DNA from: an uncultured Cycloclasticus sp.
Lineage (GTDB): Bacteria; Pseudomonadota; Gammaproteobacteria; Methylococcales; Cycloclasticaceae
NCBI GenBank assembly: GCA_913060865.1
Contig: CAJXTU010000005.1
Span: 1 to 64,000 of the forward strand
Length of the DNA stretch: 64,000 nt
Reading direction: 5' to 3'
Part shown: piece by piece, positions 8,366 through 16,288 of the stretch
How the letters are laid out: the number at the start of each line of letters is the position of its first letter
Position numbering within the stretch: position 1 is the first letter of the stretch
The notes under the pieces: model-generated
Told to the model about the DNA's origin: nothing
Databases searched by the model: none
The model's input: the letters and a program-made list of their open reading frames with translations, nothing else
Position numbers and translations under genes: made by a program

Positions 8366-10048
8366 ATGACGTTAGCAATAATTAAAAATCAAATAGACAA
8401 ATTCCTAGCTTCTGGAGAGCCTGGAGTTTTAGCGATAAAGGGTGAATGGGGGGTTGGGAAGACATTTACTTGGAACAAGTATCTCCTCGAAGCACGGAAT
8501 GAAAATAGAATAGGTTTGCGCAAATATTCCTATATTTCGATATTTGGCATTAACTCTATTGACGTTTTTAAATACTCAATTTTTGAAAACGTCATTGACC
8601 GGAAATTAATTGGCACGGAAGCCAATGTAGATACTTTCAAGAAAAATTCAGCAGATCTACTCGCATCTTTAGGTCGGAAGTCTGTGAGACTCGTAAAAGG
8701 TGCTTCACTCCTAAAAGACTTTGCTCCAGCGATAGAGTCGTTCTCATTCCTATCTCTCGAAAAACACTTGATCTGTATTGACGACTTGGAAAGGAAGGGA
8801 AAGGGGCTATCGATTAAAGATGTTCTCGGCCTTGTTTCTTTGCTGAAAGAACAAAAGAAATGTCAGGTTGTGATCTTGCTAAATGATGGAGAGGAAGGGC
8901 TTGATGATTATGCTAAATACCGTGAAAAGGTAATTGATATTGAACTTGCATTTGAACCGGATTCCGACGAATGTGCGTCGATTGCTTATCCTGCTCAAAC
9001 GTCAATTTATCCTAGGCTTCGGGAGCTAACGACAAGTCTCGGAATTCGAAATATCCGCATCCTTAAAAAAATCGAACGGTTAGTCAATCTATCTATCCCT
9101 TTAGTGGAAGACTTTGAGCCAGAAATATTAGATCAAGTCTTGCATTCGATCGTTTTATTTACCTGGAGCTTTTTTTGCTCAAAGTCCAATGAAGACATAC
9201 CATCTTTAGAATTTATTACTAGCAAAGGCTACGCACTGCTAGGCATAGGGGATGAAGAAGTCAGTGAGCAACAGAAGAAGTGGCAAACTACTTTGCAAGC
9301 TTATAATTATCAGCTTACTGATGAGCTAGATATAGTATTGGGAGAGGCTGTCAAGACCGGCTACTTCGTCGAAGAAGACTTCAAAGAAAAAGCATCTACA
9401 AAGAATCAGCAAATAATTGCTTCAAAATCTGAAGGTTCTTTTTCGAACGCATGGCGGCTCTATCATGACACTTTTAATGATAATGGTGCCGAAGTTATAA
9501 ACGGGCTTTATGAAAGCTTCAAGGAAAACTGCAAATACATAACACCTACTAACCTAAATGGTACTGTTTCATTATTTAGAGAATTAGGAGAAGAAGAAAA
9601 AGCATCCGAAATCATTGACATATATATTGATAAACGGAAAGACGAAACTGAGCTATTTAACATGGAAGAAAACAACTTCTTTGGCGATATCAGAGATCAG
9701 GAAATAATAGATAAATTTAACGCCGTATATAGCCAATCTGTTACTACTGAAAATGCTAAGCAGGTATTAGACCGAATAGCAGGAAAAAATGGCTGGAATC
9801 AAAGCGATGAAGTGGTTTTGGCAAATACATCAGTCGATGACTATTACACACTATTTAAAACCGAAACCGGTCGCCACCTCTCATCGTTTGTGACGACTTG
9901 TTTGAAATTTGGCCAATTTGGGAATGCTAGTGACCAACAAAAGGAGATTGCTAATAAGGCTACGGAAGCATTACAAAAAATTGCTGCTGAGAGCGAAATC
10001 AATAAGAGACGAGTTAAGAAGTTTGGTATAAGCATTGAAAATGCATAA
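8366..10048 (+). CDS. KAP-like P-loop NTPase, cassette 2
   Basis: A 560-residue protein with Walker A GEWGVGKT (residues 26-33) and Walker B LICIDDLER (about 135-142), the latter followed by a predicted sensor strand (CQVVILLND). The pattern fits the KAP/STAND-like P-loop group. No clear membrane helix is seen, unlike many KAP proteins. The remaining 350 residues are helical and charged with no recognised domain. The stop codon lies inside the attC. NTPases of this group occur in phage-defence loci, so a defence role is a reasonable inference but is not shown by the sequence. Confidence 0.75.
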   Translation: MTLAIIKNQIDKFLASGEPGVLAIKGEWGVGKTFTWNKYLLEARNENRIGLRKYSYISIFGINSIDVFKYSIFENVIDRKLIGTEANVDTFKKNSADLLASLGRKSVRLVKGASLLKDFAPAIESFSFLSLEKHLICIDDLERKGKGLSIKDVLGLVSLLKEQKKCQVVILLNDGEEGLDDYAKYREKVIDIELAFEPDSDECASIAYPAQTSIYPRLRELTTSLGIRNIRILKKIERLVNLSIPLVEDFEPEILDQVLHSIVLFTWSFFCSKSNEDIPSLEFITSKGYALLGIGDEEVSEQQKKWQTTLQAYNYQLTDELDIVLGEAVKTGYFVEEDFKEKASTKNQQIIASKSEGSFSNAWRLYHDTFNDNGAEVINGLYESFKENCKYITPTNLNGTVSLFRELGEEEKASEIIDIYIDKRKDETELFNMEENNFFGDIRDQEIIDKFNAVYSQSVTTENAKQVLDRIAGKNGWNQSDEVVLANTSVDDYYTLFKTETGRHLSSFVTTCLKFGQFGNASDQQKEIANKATEALQKIAAESEINKRRVKKFGISIENA

Positions 10049-10111
10049 CAAAGTGCTGCTAGGGACAAAACTACGCTGCGCTCCATTTTGCCCCAGAGCA
10101 CGGCGTTATGC
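10043..10111 (+). repeat. attC: attC site 2
   Basis: 69 bases from GCATAAC to core GTTATGC (10105-10111). GTGCTGCTAGGGACAAAA pairs imperfectly with TTTTGCCCCAGAGCAC. The stop codon of the NTPase gene is part of the first box. Confidence 0.88.
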
Positions 10112-10148
10112 AAAAGAAACTAATGATAGGTGCAATAAAATAATTTAA

Positions 10149-10643
10149 ATGCAAACTCCGAGACTAACTCTTAGAAAATTCAGACCAGAAGATATAGATG
10201 AATTAGCCAAGATACTAAATGATCCTGTGGTAATGAAGTTTTCAAGTAAAGGCCAAATGTCATGGCAAGATACATCAGAGTTTATAGATTGGTGCATTGA
10301 GTCATATGAAAATAATGGTTATGGTCAGTGGGCAGTTTTAGACCGTGAAACAGAGTGTTTAATAGGGTTCTGTGGCTTAAGTCAAATTGAAATTAATGGC
10401 AAAAATGAAATTCAAATTGGCTATAGGCTTTCGAAGCAATCTTGGGGAAAAGGGCTTGCTACTGAGGCTGGGTCAGAAGTATTGCGTTTAGGTTTCGAAG
10501 AATACAAAATAAAATCAATAATATCAGTAGTTTCATTGGAGCATGGTGCATCAATCAATGTAACTAAAAAGTTAGGGTTCAGTGATTATACGCTTGGTCG
10601 TTATAGTGGCTGGGATGTAAGGATTTACCGCAAAAATGCATAA
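10149..10643 (+). CDS. GNAT family N-acetyltransferase, cassette 3
   Basis: A 164-residue RimJ/RimL-type GNAT (Acetyltransf_3). It opens with TPRLTLRKFRPEDIDELA, contains the acceptor-side strand YGQWAVLDRETECLIGFCGL and the acetyl-CoA loop SWGKGLATEAGSEV (R/Q-x-x-G-x-G/A), and ends with NVTKKLGF. The acceptor could be a ribosomal protein, a small metabolite or a drug; nothing in the sequence decides. It fills a simple one-gene cassette (10106-10686) whose stop codon overlaps the attC. Confidence 0.85.
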   Translation: MQTPRLTLRKFRPEDIDELAKILNDPVVMKFSSKGQMSWQDTSEFIDWCIESYENNGYGQWAVLDRETECLIGFCGLSQIEINGKNEIQIGYRLSKQSWGKGLATEAGSEVLRLGFEEYKIKSIISVVSLEHGASINVTKKLGFSDYTLGRYSGWDVRIYRKNA

Positions 10644-10692
10644 CAAGGCAAATTCACCTGACATTTTACAGTGGTGATTTGCAACGTTATGT
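10638..10692 (+). repeat. attC: attC site 3
   Basis: A short attC of 55 bases from GCATAAC to GTTATGT (10686-10692). GCAAATTCACC pairs with GGTGATTTGC around a small loop, giving a compact hairpin. Confidence 0.85.
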
Positions 10693-10725
10693 TTTCCAGG
10701 AGAGTGTGCCAGGAATGAATAAATT

Positions 10726-11100
10726 ATGAAGGATCAAATACTAAGTAAGGCTGTAGAGGCTGGAGGGCGCTTAACCGTAAAAAGTGCTCTAAACCCGATA
10801 TTATGGCTTTCAGGAATAATTACTATCCCCACGCTAATAGCTGGGACGTTGTACCCCGATTTATCTACATGGATTGTCGCCGTGGGATGCGCGCCAGTTA
10901 TTGCTGCTCTCTTCGGCTTTCTATTCCTTCTGTTTTTCGACCGAGACAAATTACAGTCTGAAGACTACCAGTTAAGAAAACGAACTATTGAATATGCTCA
11001 ATCAAAAGGCGATGCATTGCCTATGGATATTCGAGATAGCATCACTATTGAGAACCCTGATGCCACAGCTCTTCCTCAGAATAATGAGGAGGCCAAATAA
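10726..11100 (+). CDS. Small membrane protein of unknown function, cassette 4, gene 1
   Basis: I do not recognise this 124-residue protein. Two hydrophobic segments (about residues 22-45 and 49-70, the second ending in FLFLLFFDRDK) suggest a hairpin in the inner membrane, with a soluble, acidic C-terminal tail (DSITIENPDATALPQNNEEAK). It has a good upstream Shine-Dalgarno region (AGGAATGA). Its TAA overlaps the ATG of the next gene by one base, so the two are translated together and travel as one cassette, which suggests they work together. Confidence 0.75.
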   Translation: MKDQILSKAVEAGGRLTVKSALNPILWLSGIITIPTLIAGTLYPDLSTWIVAVGCAPVIAALFGFLFLLFFDRDKLQSEDYQLRKRTIEYAQSKGDALPMDIRDSITIENPDATALPQNNEEAK

Positions 11101-11387
11101 TGCGGCGTGCATATCTATTTATTTATGACAGCAAAGTTGGCTCGAGAGACGAAGTAAAAGAAGTTTTTAACTCAATGCAGCGTGTTTACACATGGCGCTT
11201 TGATATGCCAAACACTTTTTATATTATTTCTGATTCTTCAGCTGAAGAATTATATGACGAGTTTATTCAGTTTAATGGAAAAAAAGGGAAATTCATGTTC
11301 ATAGAGGCTAGCACTAACCGTCAAGGTCTAATGCTTTCTGACACATGGCATTTATTAACTCATAAATCACATAAGCCTAAAGAATAG
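11100..11387 (+). CDS. Small soluble protein, possibly SinR/Cas2-like fold, cassette 4, gene 2
   Basis: A 95-residue soluble protein. The N-terminal pattern (hydrophobic strand AYLFIYDS, then a helix VKEVFNSMQRV, a strand TFYIISD and a second helix EELYDEF) is a ferredoxin-like beta-alpha-beta layout reminiscent of the small Cas2/SinR-like proteins. The conserved-looking core WRFDMPNTF and the NRQG turn are distinctive. This is a fold guess from pattern only. It is coupled to the membrane protein upstream and ends 10 bases before the attC. Confidence 0.65.
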   Translation: MRRAYLFIYDSKVGSRDEVKEVFNSMQRVYTWRFDMPNTFYIISDSSAEELYDEFIQFNGKKGKFMFIEASTNRQGLMLSDTWHLLTHKSHKPKE

Positions 11388-11396
11388 TGAGAAAAA

Positions 11397-11454
11397 ACAT
11401 AACAAGGTGCTTAAAGGCGACCGCGAAACGCGGCGCTTTAGCACAGCGTTAGTA
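11397..11454 (+). repeat. attC: attC site 4
   Basis: 58 bases from ACATAAC to GTTAGTA (11448-11454). GTGCTTAAAGGCG pairs imperfectly with CGCTTTAGCAC, and CCGCG with CGCGG at the loop. Confidence 0.86.
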
Positions 11455-11468
11455 GTCAAGGAAGCCTC

Positions 11469-11873
11469 ATGTTTCATCCCGTAAAATATGAAAACTTGAA
11501 CTCTCGCCAGAAAGAAAATTTTAATTTTCAGAAAGTGGCATCTGAACTTGCGGATTATGGTTTTAATTGCATGTGGCTTAATGACGATTGGCAAGGTGCT
11601 GATTTTATCGCCTGCCACATCAACGGTAGCACTTTTATTAAAGTTCAGCTCAAAGGCCGCTTAACATTAGATAAAAAATATAACGGTAAAGATATTTATG
11701 TTGCGTTCAATCAGAATGGTCAGTGGTATGTTTATCCGCACGATCAGTTACAAGCTGAGTTATTGGAGTTAGGTTTAATGTCTAGCTCAAAATCATGGGA
11801 ACAAAACGGTGCATATAGTTGGCCAAATCTCCCTAAAAATTTAAGCCAACATATGGTGCAATATGCCATATAA
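11469..11873 (+). CDS. Hypothetical protein with PD-(D/E)XK-like motif, cassette 5
   Basis: A 134-residue protein. The segment DWQGADFIACHINGS, followed about 10 residues later by FIKVQLKGRLT, resembles the GxD...(E/Q)xK core of the PD-(D/E)XK nuclease fold, including the common Q variant at the second acidic position. The C-terminal half contains a predicted beta segment (DIYVAFNQNGQWYVYPHDQL). No signal peptide or membrane segment. It may be a small nuclease-fold protein, but catalytic competence is uncertain. The single-gene cassette spans 11449-11960. Confidence 0.68.
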   Translation: MFHPVKYENLNSRQKENFNFQKVASELADYGFNCMWLNDDWQGADFIACHINGSTFIKVQLKGRLTLDKKYNGKDIYVAFNQNGQWYVYPHDQLQAELLELGLMSSSKSWEQNGAYSWPNLPKNLSQHMVQYAI

Positions 11874-11875
11874 AC

Positions 11876-11966
11876 TACTAACAAATTGCTCAAGCATCGT
11901 TCCGGCGCAAAAAAAACGCGCCTCCACTGGACGCGCTAACGCGCGCCGCTTACCAAAACGTTATGG
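11876..11966 (+). repeat. attC: attC site 5
   Basis: 91 bases, the longest in the array, from TACTAAC to core GTTATGG (11960-11966). The interior is GC-rich and self-complementary (GGCGC-A8-CGCGCC; GGACGCGC/GCGCGCC). Confidence 0.82.
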
Positions 11967-12041
11967 CGCTTAATGCCTAGAACCTAGATAGCTTCCTTGT
12001 GCTGAAGCTATAACGCTAGCACTACATATGGTAGATGCTAT

Positions 12042-12110
12042 ATCCGACACAAACCCACTTGTGTATACTGAAATAGGCAGCTAACATACACAAAACAACT
12101 TGTGTCGGAT
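12042..12110. promoter_or_regulatory. Paired operators and promoter of the Fic cassette
   Basis: Two copies of the palindrome ACACAA-N6-TTGTGT lie at 12047-12064 and 12088-12105, exactly 41 bases apart (about four helical turns). The outer arms extend to a perfect 11-base inverted repeat, ATCCGACACAA (12042-12052) and TTGTGTCGGAT (12100-12110). A -10-like TATACT sits at 12064-12069 between them. The layout suggests cooperative repression with looping or side-by-side binding, probably by the Fic protein's own C-terminal winged helix. Confidence 0.75.
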
Positions 12111-12123
12111 CTGGGATACAGAA

Positions 12124-13224
12124 ATGAGTCTACAATATCAGCAAGAATTTCCTCCTCAAAATATAGAGCTGGGGACAGTAGTAGCCCTAATAGGAAGGGC
12201 AAATGCCTCCTTATCTAGATATGACGGCCTCCTCGAAAGCCTAATTAATCCCGAAGTAATGCTATCTCCTTTAGTAATGAAAGAGGCTGAATTATCCTCA
12301 AGAATTGAAGGGACTATTGCTACTGCAAATGAAGTTTATCAGCAGCAAGCTGGTGAAAAATTCGACCCTGGAAAAGACGCCGATATACAAGAAATATTGA
12401 ATTATAGAGGCACTCTCAGAACCGCAGGTTCCATATTAGGAACAGGCACTTTCTCCCAGCATTTATTAAGGCAAATGCATGAAAATCTTATGCAAGGAGT
12501 GAGAGGCCAAGATAAAAACCCAGGGCAGTTCAGAAATACGCAAAACTGGATTGGTCCTCGTGGCTGTACTATGGAGGAGGCTACGTATACCCCACCTTCC
12601 CCTCTTGTGTTACAAGAGCTTTTGGAGCAGTTTATAGAATTCGCAAACAAACTCGACGATTCACTAGATCCAATCGTTCAAGCAGCTCTGATTCATGCCC
12701 AATTTGAATTGATTCATCCATTTGATGACGGAAATGGCAGAATTGGTCGGATATTGATTCCTCTATTCTTAGTAAGAAGAGGAAGTATTGTAAGCCCTTC
12801 GTTGTATATAAGTGGCTATCTGGAAGCTCATCGAGATGAGTATTATCAATGCTTAGAGAATATCTCTAGAAAAGGGGATTGGTTAGGCTGGATTGAATTT
12901 TTCTTGAATGCAGTTGTTACTCAATCTGAAAGTAATCTGATACTTGTTAGGAACATTATTGAGCTATACGAGCGAAAAAAGAGAGAAATTTCTAAATTAC
13001 TCCATACAGACCAAGCAATCTATATAGTCGATATGCTCTTTGACACCCCGGTATTTCGAGCCAACGTACTACATCGTCGACTTAATATTCAACGACAAAG
13101 AGCAGCCCAATATATTCGAACACTCAAGGATGCAGGCATAATTGTCGAGTTGCGACCAGCAAAAGGCCGTACGCCGGCCCTATTATCATTCGAAGACCTT
13201 TGGAAAATAACTGACCAACAATAA
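12124..13224 (+). CDS. Fic family protein AMP-transferase, cassette 6
   Basis: A 366-residue Fic enzyme, expected to transfer AMP from ATP to a protein hydroxyl. The N-terminal Fic_N domain has the class II inhibitory motif SSRIEG (residues 58-63, S/TxxxE). The catalytic loop HPFDDGNGRIGR (198-209) matches HPFx(D/E)GNGRxxR in full. The C-terminal 90 residues (from LLHTDQAIYIVDMLF) look like a winged helix (RRLNIQRQRAAQYIRTLKDAG). I start at the ATG at 12124 rather than the TTG at 12100, because the TTG lies inside the operator. The enzyme is probably held inactive by Glu62. Its attC is split by a group II intron. Confidence 0.9.
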   Translation: MSLQYQQEFPPQNIELGTVVALIGRANASLSRYDGLLESLINPEVMLSPLVMKEAELSSRIEGTIATANEVYQQQAGEKFDPGKDADIQEILNYRGTLRTAGSILGTGTFSQHLLRQMHENLMQGVRGQDKNPGQFRNTQNWIGPRGCTMEEATYTPPSPLVLQELLEQFIEFANKLDDSLDPIVQAALIHAQFELIHPFDDGNGRIGRILIPLFLVRRGSIVSPSLYISGYLEAHRDEYYQCLENISRKGDWLGWIEFFLNAVVTQSESNLILVRNIIELYERKKREISKLLHTDQAIYIVDMLFDTPVFRANVLHRRLNIQRQRAAQYIRTLKDAGIIVELRPAKGRTPALLSFEDLWKITDQQ

Positions 13225-13275
13225 AGCAGTTATTGAAAATAAATTGGTGTTTACTAGTGGTGGAGACGAGCCATA

Positions 13276-15196
13276 ATCGGGTAGCTGGAGGTTTCTATCC
13301 TCCAGCCCCCACACCACCCTGCATGCGGATCCGCACAGGGCGGTTCACTTAACTTATCCGTTAGGATAATGAACTTTCACCCATCCGTTCCTCAATGAGA
13401 ACAGACCTTTCTTGGCCAAATAGTCGTTACTAATCGCTTGATTGATTCCTGGTGTTTTGGAACTACGCCAAGGGCCTTTACTTGTAATCCCACAAGCAGC
13501 TGCCGACTGGATCCTGATACCTCGTTTCAATAAATTAGCTACTTTGGTTCTTGGTTTTCGCCACTACCTCCAGTAGCACATTCGTACCCTGCGCCTGATC
13601 CAGTGATCAAGCTCAACACAGCTTTGATACGCGTTAGCAATACCAAAATAGTTGATCCAACCACGAAGATACAAACTAAATTTATATAACTGATAGTGCA
13701 TGCTGACGCCCCAATTTCGGTTGATCAAGATACGTACCTGTTGTTTAAATTTATGCAGTGTTTTCGCATGCCATTTAAGGCGGCCTTTAGAGAAGGTAAA
13801 ACCCAAAAAATTGCTTTGGGCAGCCTTAACCACTTGGCTTTTCTGAGTGTTCACCACTAGCTTTAATTGAGTTTCTAGATAACGAGAGATGCTCGCTAGT
13901 ACTCGTTCACCCGCACGTTTTGATTTTATTAAAATAATAAAATCATCGGCATAACGAGCAAATGGGTGACCACGACGTTCCAACTCTTTATCGAGACTGT
14001 CGAGTAAAACATTGGACAGTAACGGTGAGAGAGGACTACCTTGTGGTACACCTTCTGTACTTGCTTGCAAACTCCCTTTATCCATAATCCCCGCTCGCAG
14101 ATAGTGACCAATTAATGCCAGTAACTGTTTGTCCTGAATACGGACTGACAGCTTTGACATCAGTAAGTCATGGTTTACGCGATCAAATAACTTCGATAAA
14201 TCAACGTCCACAGCAATGTGCCGCTTCTGTTTAATCAACCCTTGAACGCGTTTCACCGCCTGATGACCCCTTCGATTTGGTCTAAAGCCAAAACTATTGT
14301 CTGAAAAAGTCGGTTCAAATATTGGAGAAAGTACCTGTGTGATGGCTTGCTGAATAACTCTATCAAGAACAGTGGGTATCCCGAGAAGACGTTTACCGCC
14401 GTCCGGTTTATCAATCTCCACTCGCCTAACAGGGCTTGGTCGATAATTTCCTTTTCGTAGCATCGTTTCCAATGTGATTTAGACCAGTCAAGAAAATCAC
14501 CTATCTGCAAACCATCAACACCGGCGGCACCTTTATTTGCACGTACTTGTTTCCAAGCTCGTTTAAGGTTGGGTGCTGCCATTACTTCATCGAATAAATG
14601 GTTGTTTAAGGCTGGTTGCATAACAGCACGCTGTACAAAATAATCACCGGACGGTGTAGTTGAATTGTTCAAGTGAGTCATGACTCCTCCTTTGGTTAAA
14701 TGTTCGACCCTTCGCCGTGTCCAAGCTATTAGGCAAGGTATTTGACTACTATGGTCTCTGCTGACTTCTGCTTAATCACGATTAAGATTTCTCTCATTCG
14801 CGCTATCGGTTTCCATCTGATTCGCTCTCTTTGGTTGATGGAAGCCAAAGAGCCAAGACACGTTTAAACCGGAGTCTCATTGGTTGCTTACCGAACGCGT
14901 GTTAAGCAGATCTCCCCGAATAAGGACATTAACTTTCCCTGCGCAACTACATCATTTACGGTGGCCGTTAAATCACATGGCTTCGTCGTCTTGTGCCAAC
15001 TCGCCTCCAGCCTACGCCTAATATGAGGTTCTTGTTCATTAGCTCGCAGTTTTGCTAGCGGCTTCCTTCAAACTAGTCCTCACAGAGAAGCTCTTGCCAT
15101 TCGCTAGTAGTTATCATCTAATACTGATAGGTAATAGATGGTGATCTTCCTACAGAGGACTTTCACCTCATTAGTTAATGCCCATGTCGGGCGTAC
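13276..15196 (-). mobile_element. Group IIC-attC intron, inserted in attC site 6
   Basis: A 1921-base group II intron on the minus strand. Its 5' end at 15196 reads GTACGCCCGACATGGGC, followed by GAGGTGAAAGTCCTC, hallmarks of IIC-attC introns. 14682-15196 is the structured 5' RNA (domains I-III) and holds no gene. Domain V is the hairpin at about 13306-13345 (ACCGCCCTG paired with CAGGGTGGT) with the CGC triad of class C; domain VI follows, and the intron ends at 13276. The flanking bases, joined, rebuild GCCATAACAA, an attC box. Orientation opposite to the cassettes is the rule for this class. Confidence 0.88.
13378..14681 (-). pseudogene. Group II intron reverse transcriptase/maturase, decayed
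   Basis: The intron-encoded protein is broken. The first 71 codons (from 14681, MTHLNNSTTPSG, through DWSKSHW) run into a one-base deletion near 14469-14470, where TGG-GAA has become TGG-AA. The frame resumes at ETMLRKGNYRPSPVRR and includes the catalytic YADD. An in-frame TAG at 13564-13566 interrupts CYWR-stop-WRKPRTK; the maturase region continues readable to GLFSLRNGW. There a second missing G makes TGA at 13378, where GTG AAA GTT CAT TAT would have given the normal end. Two deletions in G runs could be sequencing errors; the TAG is less easily explained that way. Confidence 0.85.
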
Positions 15197-15269
15197 ACAA
15201 TACGCTTCAGTTGACCAGTAATACGCCGCTTCGCTCTGTATTACGGTCAACTGAGCACAAGCGTTAGCT
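15197..15269 (+). repeat. attC: attC site 6 (larger part; split by the intron)
   Basis: The intron divides this attC: the first box starts at 13271 (CCATA) and continues at 15197 (AC). The rest forms a long hairpin, CAGTTGACCAGTAATAC against GTATTACGGTCAACTG, with a single extra A as the extrahelical base, and ends in core GTTAGCT (15263-15269). With the intron removed the site is about 78 bases and complete. Confidence 0.87.
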
Positions 15270-15292
15270 GTAAATAGCGCTTGCCAACATCA

Positions 15293-15318
15293 CATAGTGA
15301 TACTATAGTGACACTATG
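15293..15318. promoter_or_regulatory. Promoter/operator of the first Phd-ParE cassette
   Basis: CATAGTG (15293-15299) and CACTATG (15312-15318) form an inverted repeat that includes the start codon. Inside it lie a smaller palindrome ACTATAGT and a -10-like TACTAT (15301-15306). Transcription would start only a few bases before the ATG, so the message may be nearly leaderless. Phd-type antitoxins usually repress at such sites. Confidence 0.6.
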
Positions 15319-15573
15319 AAAGTTGAACTAGTAACAACACTAAAGCGCCAAGCAACCAAGATACTTGCTGAGCTACATGCTTCAAAAGAGCCTGTACTAA
15401 TAACCGAACACGGGCAACCATCAGCATACCTAGTCGACGTTAACGACTACGAGCTAACACAGAATCGCATGCTAATATTAGAGGGCATAGCTCGTGGTGA
15501 AATCGCAATATTAGAAAACCGCACACTCACTCAGGCTGAAGCAAAACAAAAAATGAGTAAATGGCTCAAATAA
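15316..15573 (+). CDS. Phd/YefM family antitoxin, cassette 7
   Basis: An 85-residue antitoxin of the Phd/YefM family. The N-terminal DNA-binding part has TTLKRQATKILAELHASKEPVLITEHGQPSAYLVDVNDYE, the standard Phd core with the ITxxGxPxAYLV strand. The C-terminal part (LTQAEAKQKMSKWLK) would wrap the toxin. Its end overlaps the toxin gene by 13 bases, the normal type II arrangement. It probably represses its own promoter through the palindrome over its start codon. Confidence 0.88.
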   Translation: MKVELVTTLKRQATKILAELHASKEPVLITEHGQPSAYLVDVNDYELTQNRMLILEGIARGEIAILENRTLTQAEAKQKMSKWLK

Positions 15574-15878
15574 TCTGGACAGAACCAGCTCTACAAGATT
15601 TAAACGAAATTGCTGAGTATATCGCCCTTGATAAAATTAGCGCTGCAAACAAACTAGTTCAAAAAGTATTTTCAACTACTGATCGACTAGAGGAACACCC
15701 TAAATTAGGGCGCAAGCCTCTTGAGCTTACCAATTCACGTCATTTAGAACTAATTGTAAACCCATGTAGAATTTTCTATCGAATTGAAGAAGAAAAGATA
15801 TATATACTTTACGTAATGCGAAGCGAAAGAAAACTACGTAATTATTTACTGGAAGACCGTGCTAGAGAAAACAGCTAA
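15561..15878 (+). CDS. RelE/ParE family toxin, cassette 7
   Basis: A 105-residue toxin. It has the ParE pattern: IIWTEPALQDLNEIAEYIA at the start, a helix with LVQKVFSTTDRLEEHPKLGR, then RHLELIVNPCRIFYRIEEEKIYILYVMRSER. The family poisons gyrase (ParE) or cleaves ribosome-bound mRNA (RelE); the RHLELIV/YRIxxxxIxIL layout favours ParE. Paired with the Phd-like antitoxin upstream. Such cassettes stabilise long integron arrays against cassette loss. Confidence 0.88.
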   Translation: MAQIIWTEPALQDLNEIAEYIALDKISAANKLVQKVFSTTDRLEEHPKLGRKPLELTNSRHLELIVNPCRIFYRIEEEKIYILYVMRSERKLRNYLLEDRARENS

Positions 15879-15956
15879 CAAAACGGTCAAGTTCATCTGA
15901 AAAAAGCACAGGCTTGGACGCGCAAACATCGCGCCCCACTTACCTCGGCGTTAGCC
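15873..15956 (+). repeat. attC: attC site 7
   Basis: 84 bases from AGCTAAC to core GTTAGCC (15950-15956). The interior pairs GGACGCGC with GCGCCCC around a CAAACAT loop. The toxin stop codon lies in the first box. Confidence 0.86.
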
Positions 15957-16009
15957 ATCTCAATAATAACTGATGCCGATAGGCACACATTTATGCTACA
16001 CTCAACAAC

Positions 16010-16288
16010 ATGAAAGCAGTAAATTGGAATTCTACTAAAAATCAGCAGCTTATATCTGAACGTGGTATTTCATTTGAGGATGTCGTTTTCTATTTACAGC
16101 AAGGTGCATTATTAGATGATGTTGAACACCCAAATAGCGATAAATACCCAGATCAGCGTATGTTTATTATAAAGATAGATGATTACGCATACTTGGTTCC
16201 TTATGTAGAAAACCAAAAAGAGATATTTTTAAAAACTATTATTCCCAGCCGAAAGGCTACAAAAACATACCTAGGAGAGTCATCATGA
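16010..16288 (+). CDS. BrnT-like toxin, cassette 8
   Basis: A 92-residue protein resembling the BrnT family of RelE-fold ribonuclease toxins. It starts with VNWNSTKNQQLISERGISFEDVV, then has LDDVEHPNSDKYPDQRMFII, a central YAYLVPYV strand and the positively charged end TIIPSRKATKTYL. The toxin precedes the antitoxin, the usual brnTA order, with a 4-base overlap (ATGA). A small palindrome TGCC-GATA-GGCA at 15974-15985 lies just upstream and may be the operator. Confidence 0.82.
   Translation: MKAVNWNSTKNQQLISERGISFEDVVFYLQQGALLDDVEHPNSDKYPDQRMFIIKIDDYAYLVPYVENQKEIFLKTIIPSRKATKTYLGESS

Noticed and set aside
12100..12123. TTG start for the Fic gene
   Set aside because: The codon is inside the palindromic operator and lacks a ribosome site; the ATG at 12124 gives the family-like N-terminus.
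13273..15200. Insertion sequence transposase
   Set aside because: The reverse transcriptase has YADD and the flanks show group II intron RNA, with no terminal inverted repeats or target duplication.
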